Below, in pieces: positions 44,244-53,268 of a stretch of 64,000 nucleotides of DNA. The notes under the pieces were generated by a model. That model was not told the DNA's origin. It saw only the letters and a program-made list of their open reading frames with translations, and did not search any database. Source of the DNA: Algoriphagus machipongonensis (lineage in GTDB: Bacteria; Bacteroidota; Bacteroidia; Cytophagales; Cyclobacteriaceae). The stretch lies in the NCBI RefSeq assembly GCF_000166275.1, contig NZ_CM001023.1, positions 4,157,001-4,221,000 on the forward strand, written 5' to 3'. The translations under genes and the position numbers were made by a program. Numbering within the stretch: position 1 is the stretch's first letter; each line of letters starts with the position of its first letter.

Positions 44244-44783
44244 CGAAGAGCGGGAACCGGGTGTTGAATGTTTCTGGATGCTGTCATCCGGAGGTGTGAG
44301 CCTTTCGAGATTTTTGGTTTTGTACTGAATAGAACAGCGTTAAGAAAATGACTTAGCTCGCGCGGTCCGAGCGAGATCCAGTCATTTTTAGGTGTGAAAG
44401 CCAGTACAAAATTCCGCTGATTTTCTGTTTAAAATGAATGAAAAATGCTTTCAGCGGAAAGAAAAGATCGAGGCTCAGGGCTTTTTGGTTACTTTTTGGC
44501 CGCCAAAAAGTGACAAAGATAAAATTCACAGTTCAGGATTTTAAAGATTTCAAATGTGCTGATCAAGTTCCAAGATTCCATTCAAGGTTTTAGTCAGGAC
44601 AAGAAGGGCAGGACCTAATGATTACTAAAACCTCGTGGAGACCGGAATCATGGGATTGCCAAAAGAAACTTTTGAAATTTAAGCAGCCCTGGTTTTAGAC
44701 TTTTAATTTCAGAAGATTTCCCACAATTGCTTCGTGGAGACACGAAGCAGGGCAGGTTTACTGAAAAGAACGACATAAAAAAC
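44244..44783. repeat. 540-bp direct repeat, copy A
   Basis: Near-identical, non-coding partner of 49224-49763 in the same orientation. It holds three hairpins: AAAATGACT..AGTCATTTT around an inner GCTCG/CGAGC stem, ACTTTTTGGC/GCCAAAAAGT with a one-base loop, and GCTTCGTG/CACGAAGC. No transposase frame or target duplication was seen. Confidence 0.85.
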
Positions 44784-44960
44784 CAGTACTGGGTATTGCA
44801 ACTAAAGATTTTGATGTCGTTCTTATCCTTTTGTTTTAGGATCTAAGCTCAAAGACTTCATTTCTCTATAAATGCTATTGATCCGACAACAAACGTCTAT
44901 TGTCATTTGTTGTCGGTTAATCAAATTAAATCACTGATTTTCAGACAAATAAAATTACAC

Positions 44961-45016
44961 TAAGAACAAAAACTATAATGGATATATACGCAATTGCGTA
45001 TATACAAGTGTTGTAG
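44961..45016 (+). other. attC-like site with 22-bp palindrome
   Basis: A perfect 22-bp palindrome (44983-45004, half-site TATATACGCAA) is followed by CAAGTG and GTTGTAG (45010-45016). The run ATACAAGTGTT recurs before the other cassette-like unit (minus strand, near 34457), which suggests a shared attC right arm. AAC at 44965-44967 could be the left end. GTTGTAGAGC here is the exact complement of GCTCTACAAC at 45589-45598, across the gene between. Confidence 0.5.
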
Positions 45017-45044
45017 AGCATTGAGTAGATGGGATAGAGATAGT

Positions 45045-45584
45045 ATGATAGACTCGATAGAAAAAAGTAATGAAAAGAAACATCTTCTGATTGTAGGCAA
45101 ATCAGAAAAAGAGAGGCGTGAGTTTGTTGATCAACTAGTTGGAAACTCCAGCAAAGTGATCTATCGATTTCCAGCAAACATTCAAGGATTCGATCAATAC
45201 ATTGATCAGGTAAGAACATTATTCCCATTCATACCTGTAAACTGGTATGAACAAAATCCCAAAAAGTGGACTACAAATCAGGTATGGGACTTTCACTTAG
45301 ATTGGACTGAAAACACCCATAGTATTTTGATTGTGATGGAAGAATTCGGACTAATGGAGGAGGATTGGAAAATAGAAATTCTGAGACACTACTTGATCAC
45401 GTCGTATCACCAAGAGCAACCTGACAAGTCTAATGTAAATTTTCAATTGATCCTAACTCAACAGGAAGATGATCACTTGGTTGATAAGCTGAGTTCAGTC
45501 ATTGAACTCAAGGAGAATGAAAAGCGATCGGCAAGACAAATGATAGAAGGAAAACTGAAAATTGTAAATTTAGACTGGATATAA
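45045..45584 (+). CDS. hypothetical protein in a cassette-like unit
   Basis: 179-aa soluble protein, start at ATG 45045-45047 (MIDSIEKSNEKKHLL). The N-terminal HLLIVGKSEKERREF looks like a first strand and loop of a P-loop ATPase but lacks a true GxxGxGK[ST]; SILIVMEEFGLMEEDW could be a Walker B-like strand. No family is recognised. The gene is closed in by perfect 10-bp inverted repeats (45010-45019 and 45589-45598), five bases after the stop, and an attC-like hairpin follows, so it is probably a mobile cassette gene. Confidence 0.65.
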   Translation: MIDSIEKSNEKKHLLIVGKSEKERREFVDQLVGNSSKVIYRFPANIQGFDQYIDQVRTLFPFIPVNWYEQNPKKWTTNQVWDFHLDWTENTHSILIVMEEFGLMEEDWKIEILRHYLITSYHQEQPDKSNVNFQLILTQQEDDHLVDKLSSVIELKENEKRSARQMIEGKLKIVNLDWI

Positions 45585-45588
45585 AAAC

Positions 45589-45659
45589 GCTCTACAACAT
45601 TGTGTAAGCGCTATGCTTCGGCTGAGGCCTCGCACCAGCGCCTACACTAACCGTTAACT
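45589..45659 (+). other. attC-like site after the cassette gene
   Basis: R''-like CTACAAC (45592-45598), left arm TGTGTAAGCGCT (45601-45612), right arm AGCGCCTACACT (45637-45648, pairs at about 10 of 12), and R'-like GTTAACT (45653-45659). The loop carries GAGGCCTC. Total about 68 bp, in the usual attC range. AAC and GTT triplets, the most conserved attC elements, are both present. Confidence 0.55.
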
Positions 45660-45747
45660 ACCATTTAAATCCGAAACGTGCTAACCAATCAGCGATTTGT
45701 GTTAATGAACAAAAGAGCTTCAAAGTAAATTTGTGAAAAGAAACAAA

Positions 45748-46656
45748 ATGAGCGAACAAATAATTCATTCAAAATCAATCACAGAAATTCGTGCTTTGTT
45801 TGGCTTGGACAAGCCCACACATCCGTTAATCACTCTACTTGACACTGAAAAACTCGCATATGGAGAAGAAACGGTTGGCAAAAGATTTACTTCCGATTTA
45901 TACTGTATTGCTCTAAAAGATTCAAGTTGCGGAATAGATTACGGACGAAATTCTTATGACTTTGATGATGGGGTCTTGATTTTCACAGCACCAAAACAGG
46001 TAATTACGGTCAAAAAAATACAAGAACTAAATCAAGTAAAAGGTTGGATGCTATACTTTCATCCTGACCTTATCAGAAATACTGCCCTTGGCTCAAAAAT
46101 TGACGCTTATAACTACTTTAATTACGAAGTTCACGAAGCATTGCACCTTTCTGAAAATGAGCAAAATACCCTAAATCAAATTGTTCAGTTGATTCAAGAT
46201 GAAATTAAGGAGCGAATTGACAATCACAGTCAGCAAGTATTAGTTTCAAATATTGTATTGTTACTTAATTATAGCAAGCGATTTTACGAAAGGCAATTCA
46301 ATACACGTTCTGCCAGTCACATTGATATTGTCTCTAAAGTTGAGTTGCTACTTAAGGACTATTTTAAAGAAAATCAACTCATTGAAAACGGACAACCAAC
46401 CATCCAATATTTGGCAGACCATTGCTATCTCTCTGCCAGTTATTTGAGTGACCTTCTTACAAAAGAAACAGGGCGTTCTGCCAAGGACCACATCAATGAC
46501 TTTTTAGTAGATAAAGCAAAACACTTGCTACTTAGTTCTACAGATTCCATTAGCGGAATTGCCTATACTTTAGGTTTCAATTACCCCCATTATTTTGGAA
46601 GGCTGTTCAAGCAGAAAACAGGTAAAACACCACAAGAATACAGACAATTGAATTAG
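45748..46656 (+). CDS. AraC-family transcriptional regulator
   Basis: 302-aa regulator; the ATG at 45748 is preferred over an in-frame GTG 15 bases upstream. An N-terminal cupin-like sensor (FDDGVLIFTAPKQVITV) precedes the AraC DNA-binding pair: IQYLADHCYLSASYLSDLLT and SISGIAYTLGFNYPHYFGRLF. It is followed by a terminator and by two SDR genes in the same direction, which it probably activates. This three-gene set is common in Bacteroidota; the inducer is unknown. Confidence 0.88.
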   Translation: MSEQIIHSKSITEIRALFGLDKPTHPLITLLDTEKLAYGEETVGKRFTSDLYCIALKDSSCGIDYGRNSYDFDDGVLIFTAPKQVITVKKIQELNQVKGWMLYFHPDLIRNTALGSKIDAYNYFNYEVHEALHLSENEQNTLNQIVQLIQDEIKERIDNHSQQVLVSNIVLLLNYSKRFYERQFNTRSASHIDIVSKVELLLKDYFKENQLIENGQPTIQYLADHCYLSASYLSDLLTKETGRSAKDHINDFLVDKAKHLLLSSTDSISGIAYTLGFNYPHYFGRLFKQKTGKTPQEYRQLN

Positions 46657-46687
46657 AGAAAAGGAAGCTGTTTTTGCTTCCTTTTCT
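46656..46687 (+). terminator. terminator after the AraC gene
   Basis: 12-bp stem AGAAAAGGAAGC/GCTTCCTTTTCT with an eight-base loop, then TTTT, directly at the end of the AraC gene. Confidence 0.85.
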
Positions 46688-46777
46688 TTTATCTGCGATT
46701 TGTGTTTAACCTTCCCGCTTTCGTGTTAATCTGCCCATTTTATCAGTCGGATATTTGTTTCATCAAATCAATAAAAG

Positions 46778-47653
46778 ATGAAACATAAAATTCTAGTAAC
46801 AGGTGCAAGTGGAGCTTTTGGTAGTTTAGCTTGTATTCAATTAGCAGAAAATGGACATCAAGTTGTCGGAACTATGCGTTCACTGCAAGGCAAGAATGAA
46901 CCAATCGCCAATGAACTCAAATCAAAAGGCGTGTCATTGGTTAAAATGGATGTAACCAATGAAGAAAGTGTGAATTCAGGCATAAAATCAGCCATTGAAC
47001 TTATGGATGGTTTGGATACCATTTTTAATAATGCAGGAATCGGAGCAAATGGGATTTTGGAGTGTTTTACTTCTAACGACATCCAAAAAATGTTTGATAT
47101 AAATGTTTTTGGAGTTCAACGACTGATGAGAGCCGTTTTACCTCATTTGAGACAACAAGGAAAAGGAACAATCATTCATACCTCAAGCTGTATTGGTAGG
47201 GTAACCACGCCTTTTTTAGCTTCATATTCAGCTTCAAAATATGCTTTGGAATCTTTAGCAGAAGGTTATAGAGCTGAACTTTCGGGATTTGGAATTGAAT
47301 CCTGTATTGTAGAACCAGGAGGATTTCCTACGGGCTTTATGAGTGGAATGATAACCCCAAGCGATACTGAAAGAATGAAGCAGTATGGCGAAATGGCAAG
47401 TCTTCCCGAAACCTCTATTAATAGCTATGTGGCTTATTTAGAATCTATCCCTGAACAACGACCTGAACGAGTGGCAGAAGCTATAGTTAAATTGGTAAAC
47501 ACCCCATTTGGCGAGAAGCCATTCAGAAAGGTTGTTGACTTTTCAGGCATAAAGCAACCTATTGAAAACTATAACAAAGTGCTGAATGATATAACAAAAA
47601 CAATCTACACAGCAAACGGTGTGGAGAATTTATTAACGCTAAACAAAGACTAA
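46778..47653 (+). CDS. short-chain dehydrogenase/reductase
   Basis: 291-aa classical SDR: TGASGAFG cofactor loop, NNAGIG, Ser in HTSSCIGRV, YSASK catalytic pair, then a C-terminal extension typical of the 'oxidoreductase/retinol dehydrogenase' type SDRs. It is two bases upstream of a second SDR gene and follows the AraC regulator. Substrate unknown; redox detoxification of aldehydes or ketones is plausible. Confidence 0.88.
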   Translation: MKHKILVTGASGAFGSLACIQLAENGHQVVGTMRSLQGKNEPIANELKSKGVSLVKMDVTNEESVNSGIKSAIELMDGLDTIFNNAGIGANGILECFTSNDIQKMFDINVFGVQRLMRAVLPHLRQQGKGTIIHTSSCIGRVTTPFLASYSASKYALESLAEGYRAELSGFGIESCIVEPGGFPTGFMSGMITPSDTERMKQYGEMASLPETSINSYVAYLESIPEQRPERVAEAIVKLVNTPFGEKPFRKVVDFSGIKQPIENYNKVLNDITKTIYTANGVENLLTLNKD

Positions 47654-47655
47654 AA

Positions 47656-48468
47656 ATGAGCAAAACCATATTAATAACAGGAGCAAGTAGCGGAATCGGA
47701 AAAGCAACTGCCCAACATTTTCAAAAACAAGGATGGAACGTGATAGCCACAATGCGTTCGCCTGAAAAAGACAAAGAATTAAACGATTTAGAAAATGTAC
47801 AGCTAGAAAAGTTAGATGTACTCGATTTAGCATCCATTGAAACAGCAATTAATAATGGAATTTCAAGGTTTGGAAAAATAGATACTCTTCTAAACAATGC
47901 AGGATATGGAGCTTATGGTCCATTAGAATCGTTCCCAAGAGAAAACATTGTTAGGCAATTCAATACCAACGTGATTGGTTTGATGGATGTGACAAAAGCT
48001 ATAATTCCACATTTTAGAAAAAACAAAAGTGGTGTCATTGTCAACATTTCTTCCATTGGAGGTCAAATGACCTTTCCGTTAGGTTCACTTTATCACGGAA
48101 CTAAGTTTGCGGTTGAAGGAATTTCCGAGTCATTGCATTATGAAATGAAAGAAATAGGCGTAAAGGTTAAAATTGTAGAACCTGGATTTATTGCAACTGA
48201 CTTTGGCGGACGTTCTTTCGACTTTCAAGCGGGAGATATTGAAGGTTACCAACCCCTTATCGGAGCTTTAATGAAACAATGGCAGAATCCGAATAATACA
48301 GTTTCACCGCCAAGTTTGGTCGCTGAAGTAATTTATACGGCTGTGACTGATGGAACAAATCAATTGAGGTACCGTGCAGGAGAAGACGCTAATTTCTTAC
48401 TCGACAGCAGAAAGAAAATGAGTGATGCAGAGTTTTTTCAAATGATGAACAGTCAAATGGAAAAATAA
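47656..48468 (+). CDS. short-chain dehydrogenase/reductase
   Basis: 270-aa SDR with TGASSGIGKA, NNAGYG, Ser in NISSIGGQ and YHGTK (Tyr/Lys). It is a paralogue of the preceding SDR and is coupled to it by a two-base gap. Its end is followed within 10 bases by a worn attC-like sequence and later by a strong terminator (48618-48650). Confidence 0.88.
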   Translation: MSKTILITGASSGIGKATAQHFQKQGWNVIATMRSPEKDKELNDLENVQLEKLDVLDLASIETAINNGISRFGKIDTLLNNAGYGAYGPLESFPRENIVRQFNTNVIGLMDVTKAIIPHFRKNKSGVIVNISSIGGQMTFPLGSLYHGTKFAVEGISESLHYEMKEIGVKVKIVEPGFIATDFGGRSFDFQAGDIEGYQPLIGALMKQWQNPNNTVSPPSLVAEVIYTAVTDGTNQLRYRAGEDANFLLDSRKKMSDAEFFQMMNSQMEK

Positions 48469-48474
48469 AAAAAC

Positions 48475-48500
48475 GGTAGCTAAAACAGTGTATAAGCATC
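48475..48500 (+). other. decayed attC-like left arm
   Basis: GGTAGCTAAAAC followed by AGTGTATAAGC resembles the left arm of the site at 45589-45659 (ACATTGTGTAAGC). GGTAG is complementary to CTACC at 45658-45662, behind the previous R'. No right arm follows, so the site looks truncated. Confidence 0.3.
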
Positions 48501-48556
48501 AAAAACTTTTCAAGCTTCTTAACTGTAGTCTACTACTCCTCTTTTCTAATTCAGTC

Positions 48557-48686
48557 TTTCCCAAAATTGCTTCGTGGAGATAAGAAGCAGGGCAGGTTTA
48601 CTGAAAAGGATGATAAAAAAACCTCCGATTCTTCCCGAACCGGAGGTTTTCATCTTTTTTACTTCTGATTTCTGATTCTACCTACT
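48557..48686. repeat. 130-bp direct repeat with terminator, copy 1
   Basis: More than 90% identical by eye to 49697-49827. It overlaps in content with the right end of the 540-bp repeats (GCTTCGTG hairpin, GGTTTACTGAAAAG) and adds a terminator hairpin and a TTCTGATTTCTGATTC tail. Confidence 0.8.
48618..48650 (+). terminator. terminator after the SDR genes
   Basis: 10-bp stem AAAACCTCCG/CGGAGGTTTT with an inner ATTC/GAAC pairing, followed by CATCTTTTTT. It lies 150 bases after the second SDR stop. Confidence 0.8.
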
Positions 48687-49223
48687 TCCGCTGTTCAGGA
48701 TTTGCAATCCTAAACCTAGATCATAGGATTTTTAATCCGAGAAATTTGGAAAATGGACATTATTTTAAAGAATTTTATGTTTATCCGATTTTATTCCAGC
48801 ATTATAAGATTTGGTTCCATCTTGCTGGCAAAACGATCTGCCTCAGAAATAAAATCCCGGGCCAGCGCTGGGGTAGAATACTAAATCATATAACCTAGGG
48901 TTAAAACCCTAGGCTAATGATATTCAATCCCGATTTCGGGGCCTGGCTTGCCCGCAGTGGCGGAGCTAATAATATTCGACCCCGGATGGGGTCTAGAATT
49001 TCTTAATTAATTGTATGTATCACCAATTTTTACTAGTAAGTATTCAAAAGCATCATATGATAATGAGATCATAAAAATTTTGCTTGCTTCTGTCTTCTAT
49101 CTTCTGGCAAGGTGAGCAAAGAAATTTTGGGTACTGATAAGGTTCTGGATAATCACAAAGAATTTAAGATTACAAATCTTCCGATCAAGTTTCAAGATTC
49201 CATAAAAGGTTTTAATCAGGACT
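48687..49223. other. non-coding stretch with repeat fragments
   Basis: No gene seen. It contains CCTAGGGTT/AACCCTAGG (48894-48913), a perfect palindrome with a two-base centre, and fragments shared with 38600-38690 and 44550-44600 (AATCCTAAACCT..CATAGGATTT and AAATCTTTTGATCAAGTTTC). These look like short dispersed repeats. Confidence 0.6.
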
Positions 49224-49763
49224 CGAAGAGCGGGAACCGTGCGTTGAATGTTTCTGGATGCTGTCATCCGGAGGTGTGAGCCTTTCGAGATTTTTGGTTT
49301 TGTACTGAATAGAACAGCGTTAAGAAAATGACTTAGCTCGTGCGGTCAGAGCGAGATCCAGTCATTTTTAGGTGTGAAAGCCAGTACAAAATTCCGCTGT
49401 TTTTCTGTTTAAAATGAATGAAAAATGCTTTCAGCGGAAAGAAAATATCGAGGCTCAGGGCTTTTTGGTTACTTTTTGGCCGCCAAAAAGTGACAAAGAT
49501 AAAATCAGTCGTTCAGGATTTTAAAGATTACAAATCTTTTGATCATACTTCGAGGTTACATCAAAGTTTTTAATCAGGACAAGAAGGGCAGGATCTAATG
49601 ATTACTAAAACCTCGTGGAGACCGGAATCATGGGATTGCCAAAAGAAACTTTTGAAATTTAAGCAGCCCTGATTTTAGACTTTTAATTTCAGAAGATTTC
49701 CCACAATTGCTTCGTGAGACACGAAGCAGGGCTGGTTTACTGAAAAGGATGGGCATAAAAAAC
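49224..49763. repeat. 540-bp direct repeat, copy B
   Basis: Second copy of 44244-44783. The first 300 bp are almost identical; the part around 49510-49560 is more diverged; the last 200 bp are again almost identical. The core hairpins are kept, with some compensating or neutral changes (GCTCGTGCGGTCAGAGC in place of GCTCGCGCGGTCCGAGC). Confidence 0.85.
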
Positions 49764-49827
49764 CTCCGATTCTTACCGAACCGGAGGTTTTCATCTTTTT
49801 TACTTCTGATTTCTGATTCTACCTACT
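49697..49827. repeat. 130-bp direct repeat with terminator, copy 2
   Basis: Partner of 48557-48686; includes a terminator hairpin AAAACCTCCG/CGGAGGTTTT at 49759-49791. It overlaps the right end of copy B of the longer repeat. Confidence 0.8.
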
Positions 49828-49835
49828 ATTTTAAA

Positions 49836-49866
49836 AACCTTCGAGGTCTTGAAGACCTCAAAGGTT
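49836..49866 (-). terminator. ettA terminator overlapping the stop codon
   Basis: AACCTTCGAGGTCTT pairs with AAGACCTCAAAGGTT, a 15-bp stem with one mismatch, followed on the minus strand by TTTTTAAAA. The stem starts inside the ettA stop codon. Confidence 0.8.
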
Positions 49867-51544
49867 ACTTAAGATTTTTGTATCGAATTCTCTTTGGCTC
49901 CAAATCCCCCAGTCTCTTCTTCTTGTTCTCCTCGTAGTCGGAGAAGTTGCCCTCAAACCAAACCACCTGAGAATCTCCTTCAAAAGCCAGAATATGCGTA
50001 CAGATTCTATCCAAGAACCATCTGTCGTGGGAAATGACCACGGCACAACCCCCGAAGTTTTCCAAGGCTTCTTCCAAAGCACGTAAAGTATTTACATCCA
50101 GATCGTTGGTAGGCTCATCGAGTAGCAATAAATTGCCACCTTCCTTTAGCGTCAAAGCCAGGTGAACCCGGTTTCGCTCTCCTCCGGAAAGTACACCAAC
50201 CTTCTTTTCCTGATCTCCTCCACCAAAATTGAATTTGCTGACATAAGCCCTGGAATTCACTTCCTTATTTCCCAATTTCATCAGTTCATTTCCTTCAGAA
50301 ATCGTCTCATAAACTGACTTATTGGGATCTAAAATATCATGTCCTTGATCCACATAGGCGAGTTGCACGGTCTCCCCTACTTCAAAATGACCTGCATCGG
50401 GAGTTTCCTGTCCGGTGATCAATTTAAAAAGTGTGGATTTACCAGCCCCGTTGGGACCGATTACTCCGACAATCCCTCCTTGCGGTAAAGCAAAAGTCAG
50501 GTTCTCAAACAACAATTTATCTCCATAGGCTTTGGAAACGCCATTTACCTCGATCACTTTGGCTCCCAATCTTGGCCCCGGTGGAATAAACAATTCCAAC
50601 TTCGCTTCCTTCTCTTTTCCTTCTTCGCTGACCAGTTTATCATAGGCACTTAAACGAGCCTTTCCTTTGGCCTGTCTGGCTTTCGGAGACATTCGGATCC
50701 ATTCCAGCTCTCGCTCCAATGTTTTCTGACGCTTGGACTCCGTTTTTTCCTCTTGCTTCAAACGGTTTTGCTTCTGGTCTAGCCAAGAAGAATAATTTCC
50801 TTTCCAAGGAATTCCCTCTCCCCTATCCAGTTCCAAAATCCATCCGGCTACATTGTCCAAGAAATATCTATCGTGAGTCACTGCAATGACAGTTCCCTTG
50901 TAATTCTGCAAATGCTGCTCCAGCCAATGCACCGATTCCGCATCCAGGTGGTTGGTAGGCTCATCGAGTAAAAGCACATCCGGCTCCTGTAACAGTAGCC
51001 TACAGAGGGCCACTCTTCTTTTCTCTCCACCGGAGAGGTTCTCTACGTTGGCATCGCTAGGAGGCAATCTCAGTGCATCCATGGCCTTATCTAGCATTAC
51101 GTCTAGCTCCCATGCATTTGCTGCGTCAAGCTTCTCCTGTACCTCTCCCTGTCGCTCTATAAGCTTATTCATGGCATCAGGATCTTCCATCAAGGCTGGA
51201 TCCATGAATTTTTCGTTGATTTCTTCAAACTCCTTCAACAAATTCACCGTGTCGGCTACGGCTTCCTCCACCACTTCCTTCACCGTTTTGGAGGGATCCA
51301 ATTTGGGTTCTTGTTCCAGCATTCCCACAGAATAGCCTGGGGACCAAACCACTTCCCCTTGGAATTCTTTATCCATTCCTGCAATGATTTTCAGGAGGGA
51401 GGATTTACCGGAACCATTGAGACCGAGGACCCCAATTTTAGCTCCGTAAAAAAATGAGAGATAAATATCTTTTAGGACTTTTTTCTGTGGAGGGTATATT
51501 TTTGACACCCCAGCCATAGAAAAAATTATTTTTTCTGCACTCAT
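49865..51544 (-). CDS. ettA: energy-dependent translational throttle protein EttA (ABC-F)
   Basis: 559-aa soluble ABC-F ATPase that binds the ribosomal E site and gates translation according to the ATP level. Two ATPase domains are visible: Walker [10 protein letters not shown] and GPNGAGKST, signatures LSGGEKRR and LSGGERNR, Walker [13 protein letters not shown] and [12 protein letters not shown]. The EttA-type arm lies in the first domain ([17 protein letters not shown]), and the linker has the basic [17 protein letters not shown]. No membrane segment. Confidence 0.95.
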   Translation of the reverse strand: MSAEKIIFSMAGVSKIYPPQKKVLKDIYLSFFYGAKIGVLGLNGSGKSSLLKIIAGMDKEFQGEVVWSPGYSVGMLEQEPKLDPSKTVKEVVEEAVADTVNLLKEFEEINEKFMDPALMEDPDAMNKLIERQGEVQEKLDAANAWELDVMLDKAMDALRLPPSDANVENLSGGEKRRVALCRLLLQEPDVLLLDEPTNHLDAESVHWLEQHLQNYKGTVIAVTHDRYFLDNVAGWILELDRGEGIPWKGNYSSWLDQKQNRLKQEEKTESKRQKTLERELEWIRMSPKARQAKGKARLSAYDKLVSEEGKEKEAKLELFIPPGPRLGAKVIEVNGVSKAYGDKLLFENLTFALPQGGIVGVIGPNGAGKSTLFKLITGQETPDAGHFEVGETVQLAYVDQGHDILDPNKSVYETISEGNELMKLGNKEVNSRAYVSKFNFGGGDQEKKVGVLSGGERNRVHLALTLKEGGNLLLLDEPTNDLDVNTLRALEEALENFGGCAVVISHDRWFLDRICTHILAFEGDSQVVWFEGNFSDYEENKKKRLGDLEPKRIRYKNLK

Positions 51545-51675
51545 GTGTTAATTTTTGCGTTAAAATTTCACTGAAGGAGTAAAGATGGCAAAAAAACTCC
51601 TTTCTTAGGATAAGTGCTTTTGAATTAATTAATTTGCCAAAAATTGAAAACGACCACCTAACCTACTGTAGCGCA

Positions 51676-52923
51676 ATGGAGCATCCCTTTGGATATATCA
51701 AAGACAATGAAGTTTATTTAAAAGGTTTTTTAGGTCAAGAAGACAGAGTTATCGGAGAAGTAAAGGAAGATGAAGCCTCTACTTTGAAGTACTTTGAGAA
51801 CAGGTTTGAGCAACTCAAAGAAAAAGTTGAGAAGCTTAAATCAGACATTGAAGAAAATCAAAACAAAGGCTCCTTCTTGATGAAATTGATCCACCTGAGA
51901 GACTCTCTGATGAAATCAGATGCTTTGGGTGACTTCGTTCCTTTGATAGAAGAGCTGAATAAACAAGAAGAATTTCTCAATGAAATCATCCAGGCCAACC
52001 GGACCAAAAATCTGGAGGTCAAAAAAGGCTTGATTTTGGAAGCAGAAGAGCTGAAAGATGATACCGACTGGAAAGCCACGACGGAGGCTTATAAAGAATT
52101 GAAGCTACGTTGGATCAAAACGGGACCTGTCGACAAGGAGATTGAGGAAGAAATTGAAGCTCAATTCAACGATGCTGTTCAGCATTTCTTCGAAAACAGA
52201 AGACATTATTTTGAAGGATTAGCACTTCAGGCAGAGGAAAACATCAAAGTTTATGAGTCTTTGGTCGTACAGGCTCGGGAAGCTCATGATTTTCCAGATG
52301 CTAAAGTTGCTTTTGAAATCAGTAAAAAAATCCAGAAAGAGTGGAAATCTGCCGGTAAGGTTCCTGCTGAAAAACGTCAGCCCCTTTGGGATGAGTTTTC
52401 CAGATTAAATAACCGGATTTTCTCCAGATTCAAGAGATCGATGAACACGGGACCTACCATGCACCCTCGTGAAGTCATCAGAAAAGCGGAGGAATTAACA
52501 GCTGAAGTAAAAAGCTTGACTACTCAGCCCACTACCCGAGAGCTGATAGAAAAAGCCAAAGGCATACAGCAAGAATGGAAAAAGCTGCCTATGAGAAAAC
52601 CCAAAGAGGTGAATTTGACGGCAAGATCTTATCAATTCTTCATGGATATTGTCTTTGAAAAAGCTTTCTTAGAAAAATTGGTGCATGGAAAATATGAGGA
52701 TTTTGATGAAAAACCTCTGGAAGAGCAGAAACAAATCAAAACTGCCCTATTAAAAGATTTACTTCATCGTGATCAAACAGAATTGGACACAGCGCAGAAC
52801 AATTCAGAGAATTTCCGCGTTGAAACGAAGGATTTTGAGATTATGATGAGAAAAAAGCTTTCAGGACTGAAAAGAAAAGTCGACGTAAAAAATTATATTT
52901 TGAGACAACTTTCTTTTAAATAA
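51676..52923 (+). CDS. DUF349 domain protein
   Basis: 415-aa highly charged, helical protein with repeated DUF349 units (EWKSAGKVPAEKRQPLWDEF is one of the clearest). I prefer the ATG at 51676 (MEHPFGYIKDNEVYL), which resembles the usual Bacteroidota start of this family; an in-frame TTG lies 42 bases upstream. Function unknown; the repeats suggest RNA or protein binding. It is divergent from ettA and followed by a DUF2795 gene. Confidence 0.85.
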   Translation: MEHPFGYIKDNEVYLKGFLGQEDRVIGEVKEDEASTLKYFENRFEQLKEKVEKLKSDIEENQNKGSFLMKLIHLRDSLMKSDALGDFVPLIEELNKQEEFLNEIIQANRTKNLEVKKGLILEAEELKDDTDWKATTEAYKELKLRWIKTGPVDKEIEEEIEAQFNDAVQHFFENRRHYFEGLALQAEENIKVYESLVVQAREAHDFPDAKVAFEISKKIQKEWKSAGKVPAEKRQPLWDEFSRLNNRIFSRFKRSMNTGPTMHPREVIRKAEELTAEVKSLTTQPTTRELIEKAKGIQQEWKKLPMRKPKEVNLTARSYQFFMDIVFEKAFLEKLVHGKYEDFDEKPLEEQKQIKTALLKDLLHRDQTELDTAQNNSENFRVETKDFEIMMRKKLSGLKRKVDVKNYILRQLSFK

Positions 52924-52934
52924 TCAGTACTTGA

Positions 52935-52963
52935 TTGCATATTTCAAAAAAAAGATAATTTTG
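52935..52963 (+). promoter_or_regulatory. Bacteroidota-type promoter for DUF2795 gene
   Basis: TTG (52935-52937) and TAATTTTG (52956-52963) separated by 18 bases, a full match to the -7 consensus TAnnTTTG. Transcription would start near 52970, about 38 bases before the start codon. Confidence 0.6.
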
Positions 52964-53007
52964 CAACCCTATTGAAATCCGGAACACCTATTAATTAAAT
53001 AAACACT

Positions 53008-53229
53008 ATGTACTGGACACTTGAACTTGCCTCTTATTTAGAAGATGCTCCTTGGCCCGCGACTAAGGACGAGTTAATTGATTACGGCATCAGATCTGGC
53101 GCACCACTTGAAGTGGTCGAGAATCTCCAGGAATTAGAAGATGATGGCGAACCTTATGAGACCATAGAAGAAATTTGGCCTGATTATCCGACCAAAGATG
53201 ACTTCTTCTTTAATGAGGACGAATATTAA
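53008..53229 (+). CDS. DUF2795 family small protein
   Basis: 73-aa acidic protein. It opens with MYWTLELASYLEDAPWPATK and continues with the DUF2795 core ELIDYGIRSGAPLEVVENLQEL; the tail is rich in Asp/Glu and Phe. Function unknown. It has its own promoter and a strong terminator, so it is expressed alone and probably at a high level. Confidence 0.88.
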   Translation: MYWTLELASYLEDAPWPATKDELIDYGIRSGAPLEVVENLQELEDDGEPYETIEEIWPDYPTKDDFFFNEDEY

Positions 53230-53232
53230 CCA

Positions 53233-53268
53233 CAAAGCCCTGATTCACATCGGGGCTTTGCCTTTTTT
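53233..53268 (+). terminator. terminator of the DUF2795 gene
   Basis: Eight-bp stem CAAAGCCC/GGGCTTTG (53233-53240 and 53253-53260) followed by CCTTTTTT, right after the stop codon. Confidence 0.88.

Noticed and set aside
44941..45228. Minus-strand 95-codon open frame opposite the cassette gene
   Set aside because: Complement of the unknown gene and the palindrome upstream; hydrophobic, low-complexity composition with no own start context.
48894..48913. CCTAGGGTT/AACCCTAGG palindrome as an operator or attachment site
   Set aside because: It lies far from any start codon, in a stretch of dispersed repeats, so a repeat element is the simpler reading.
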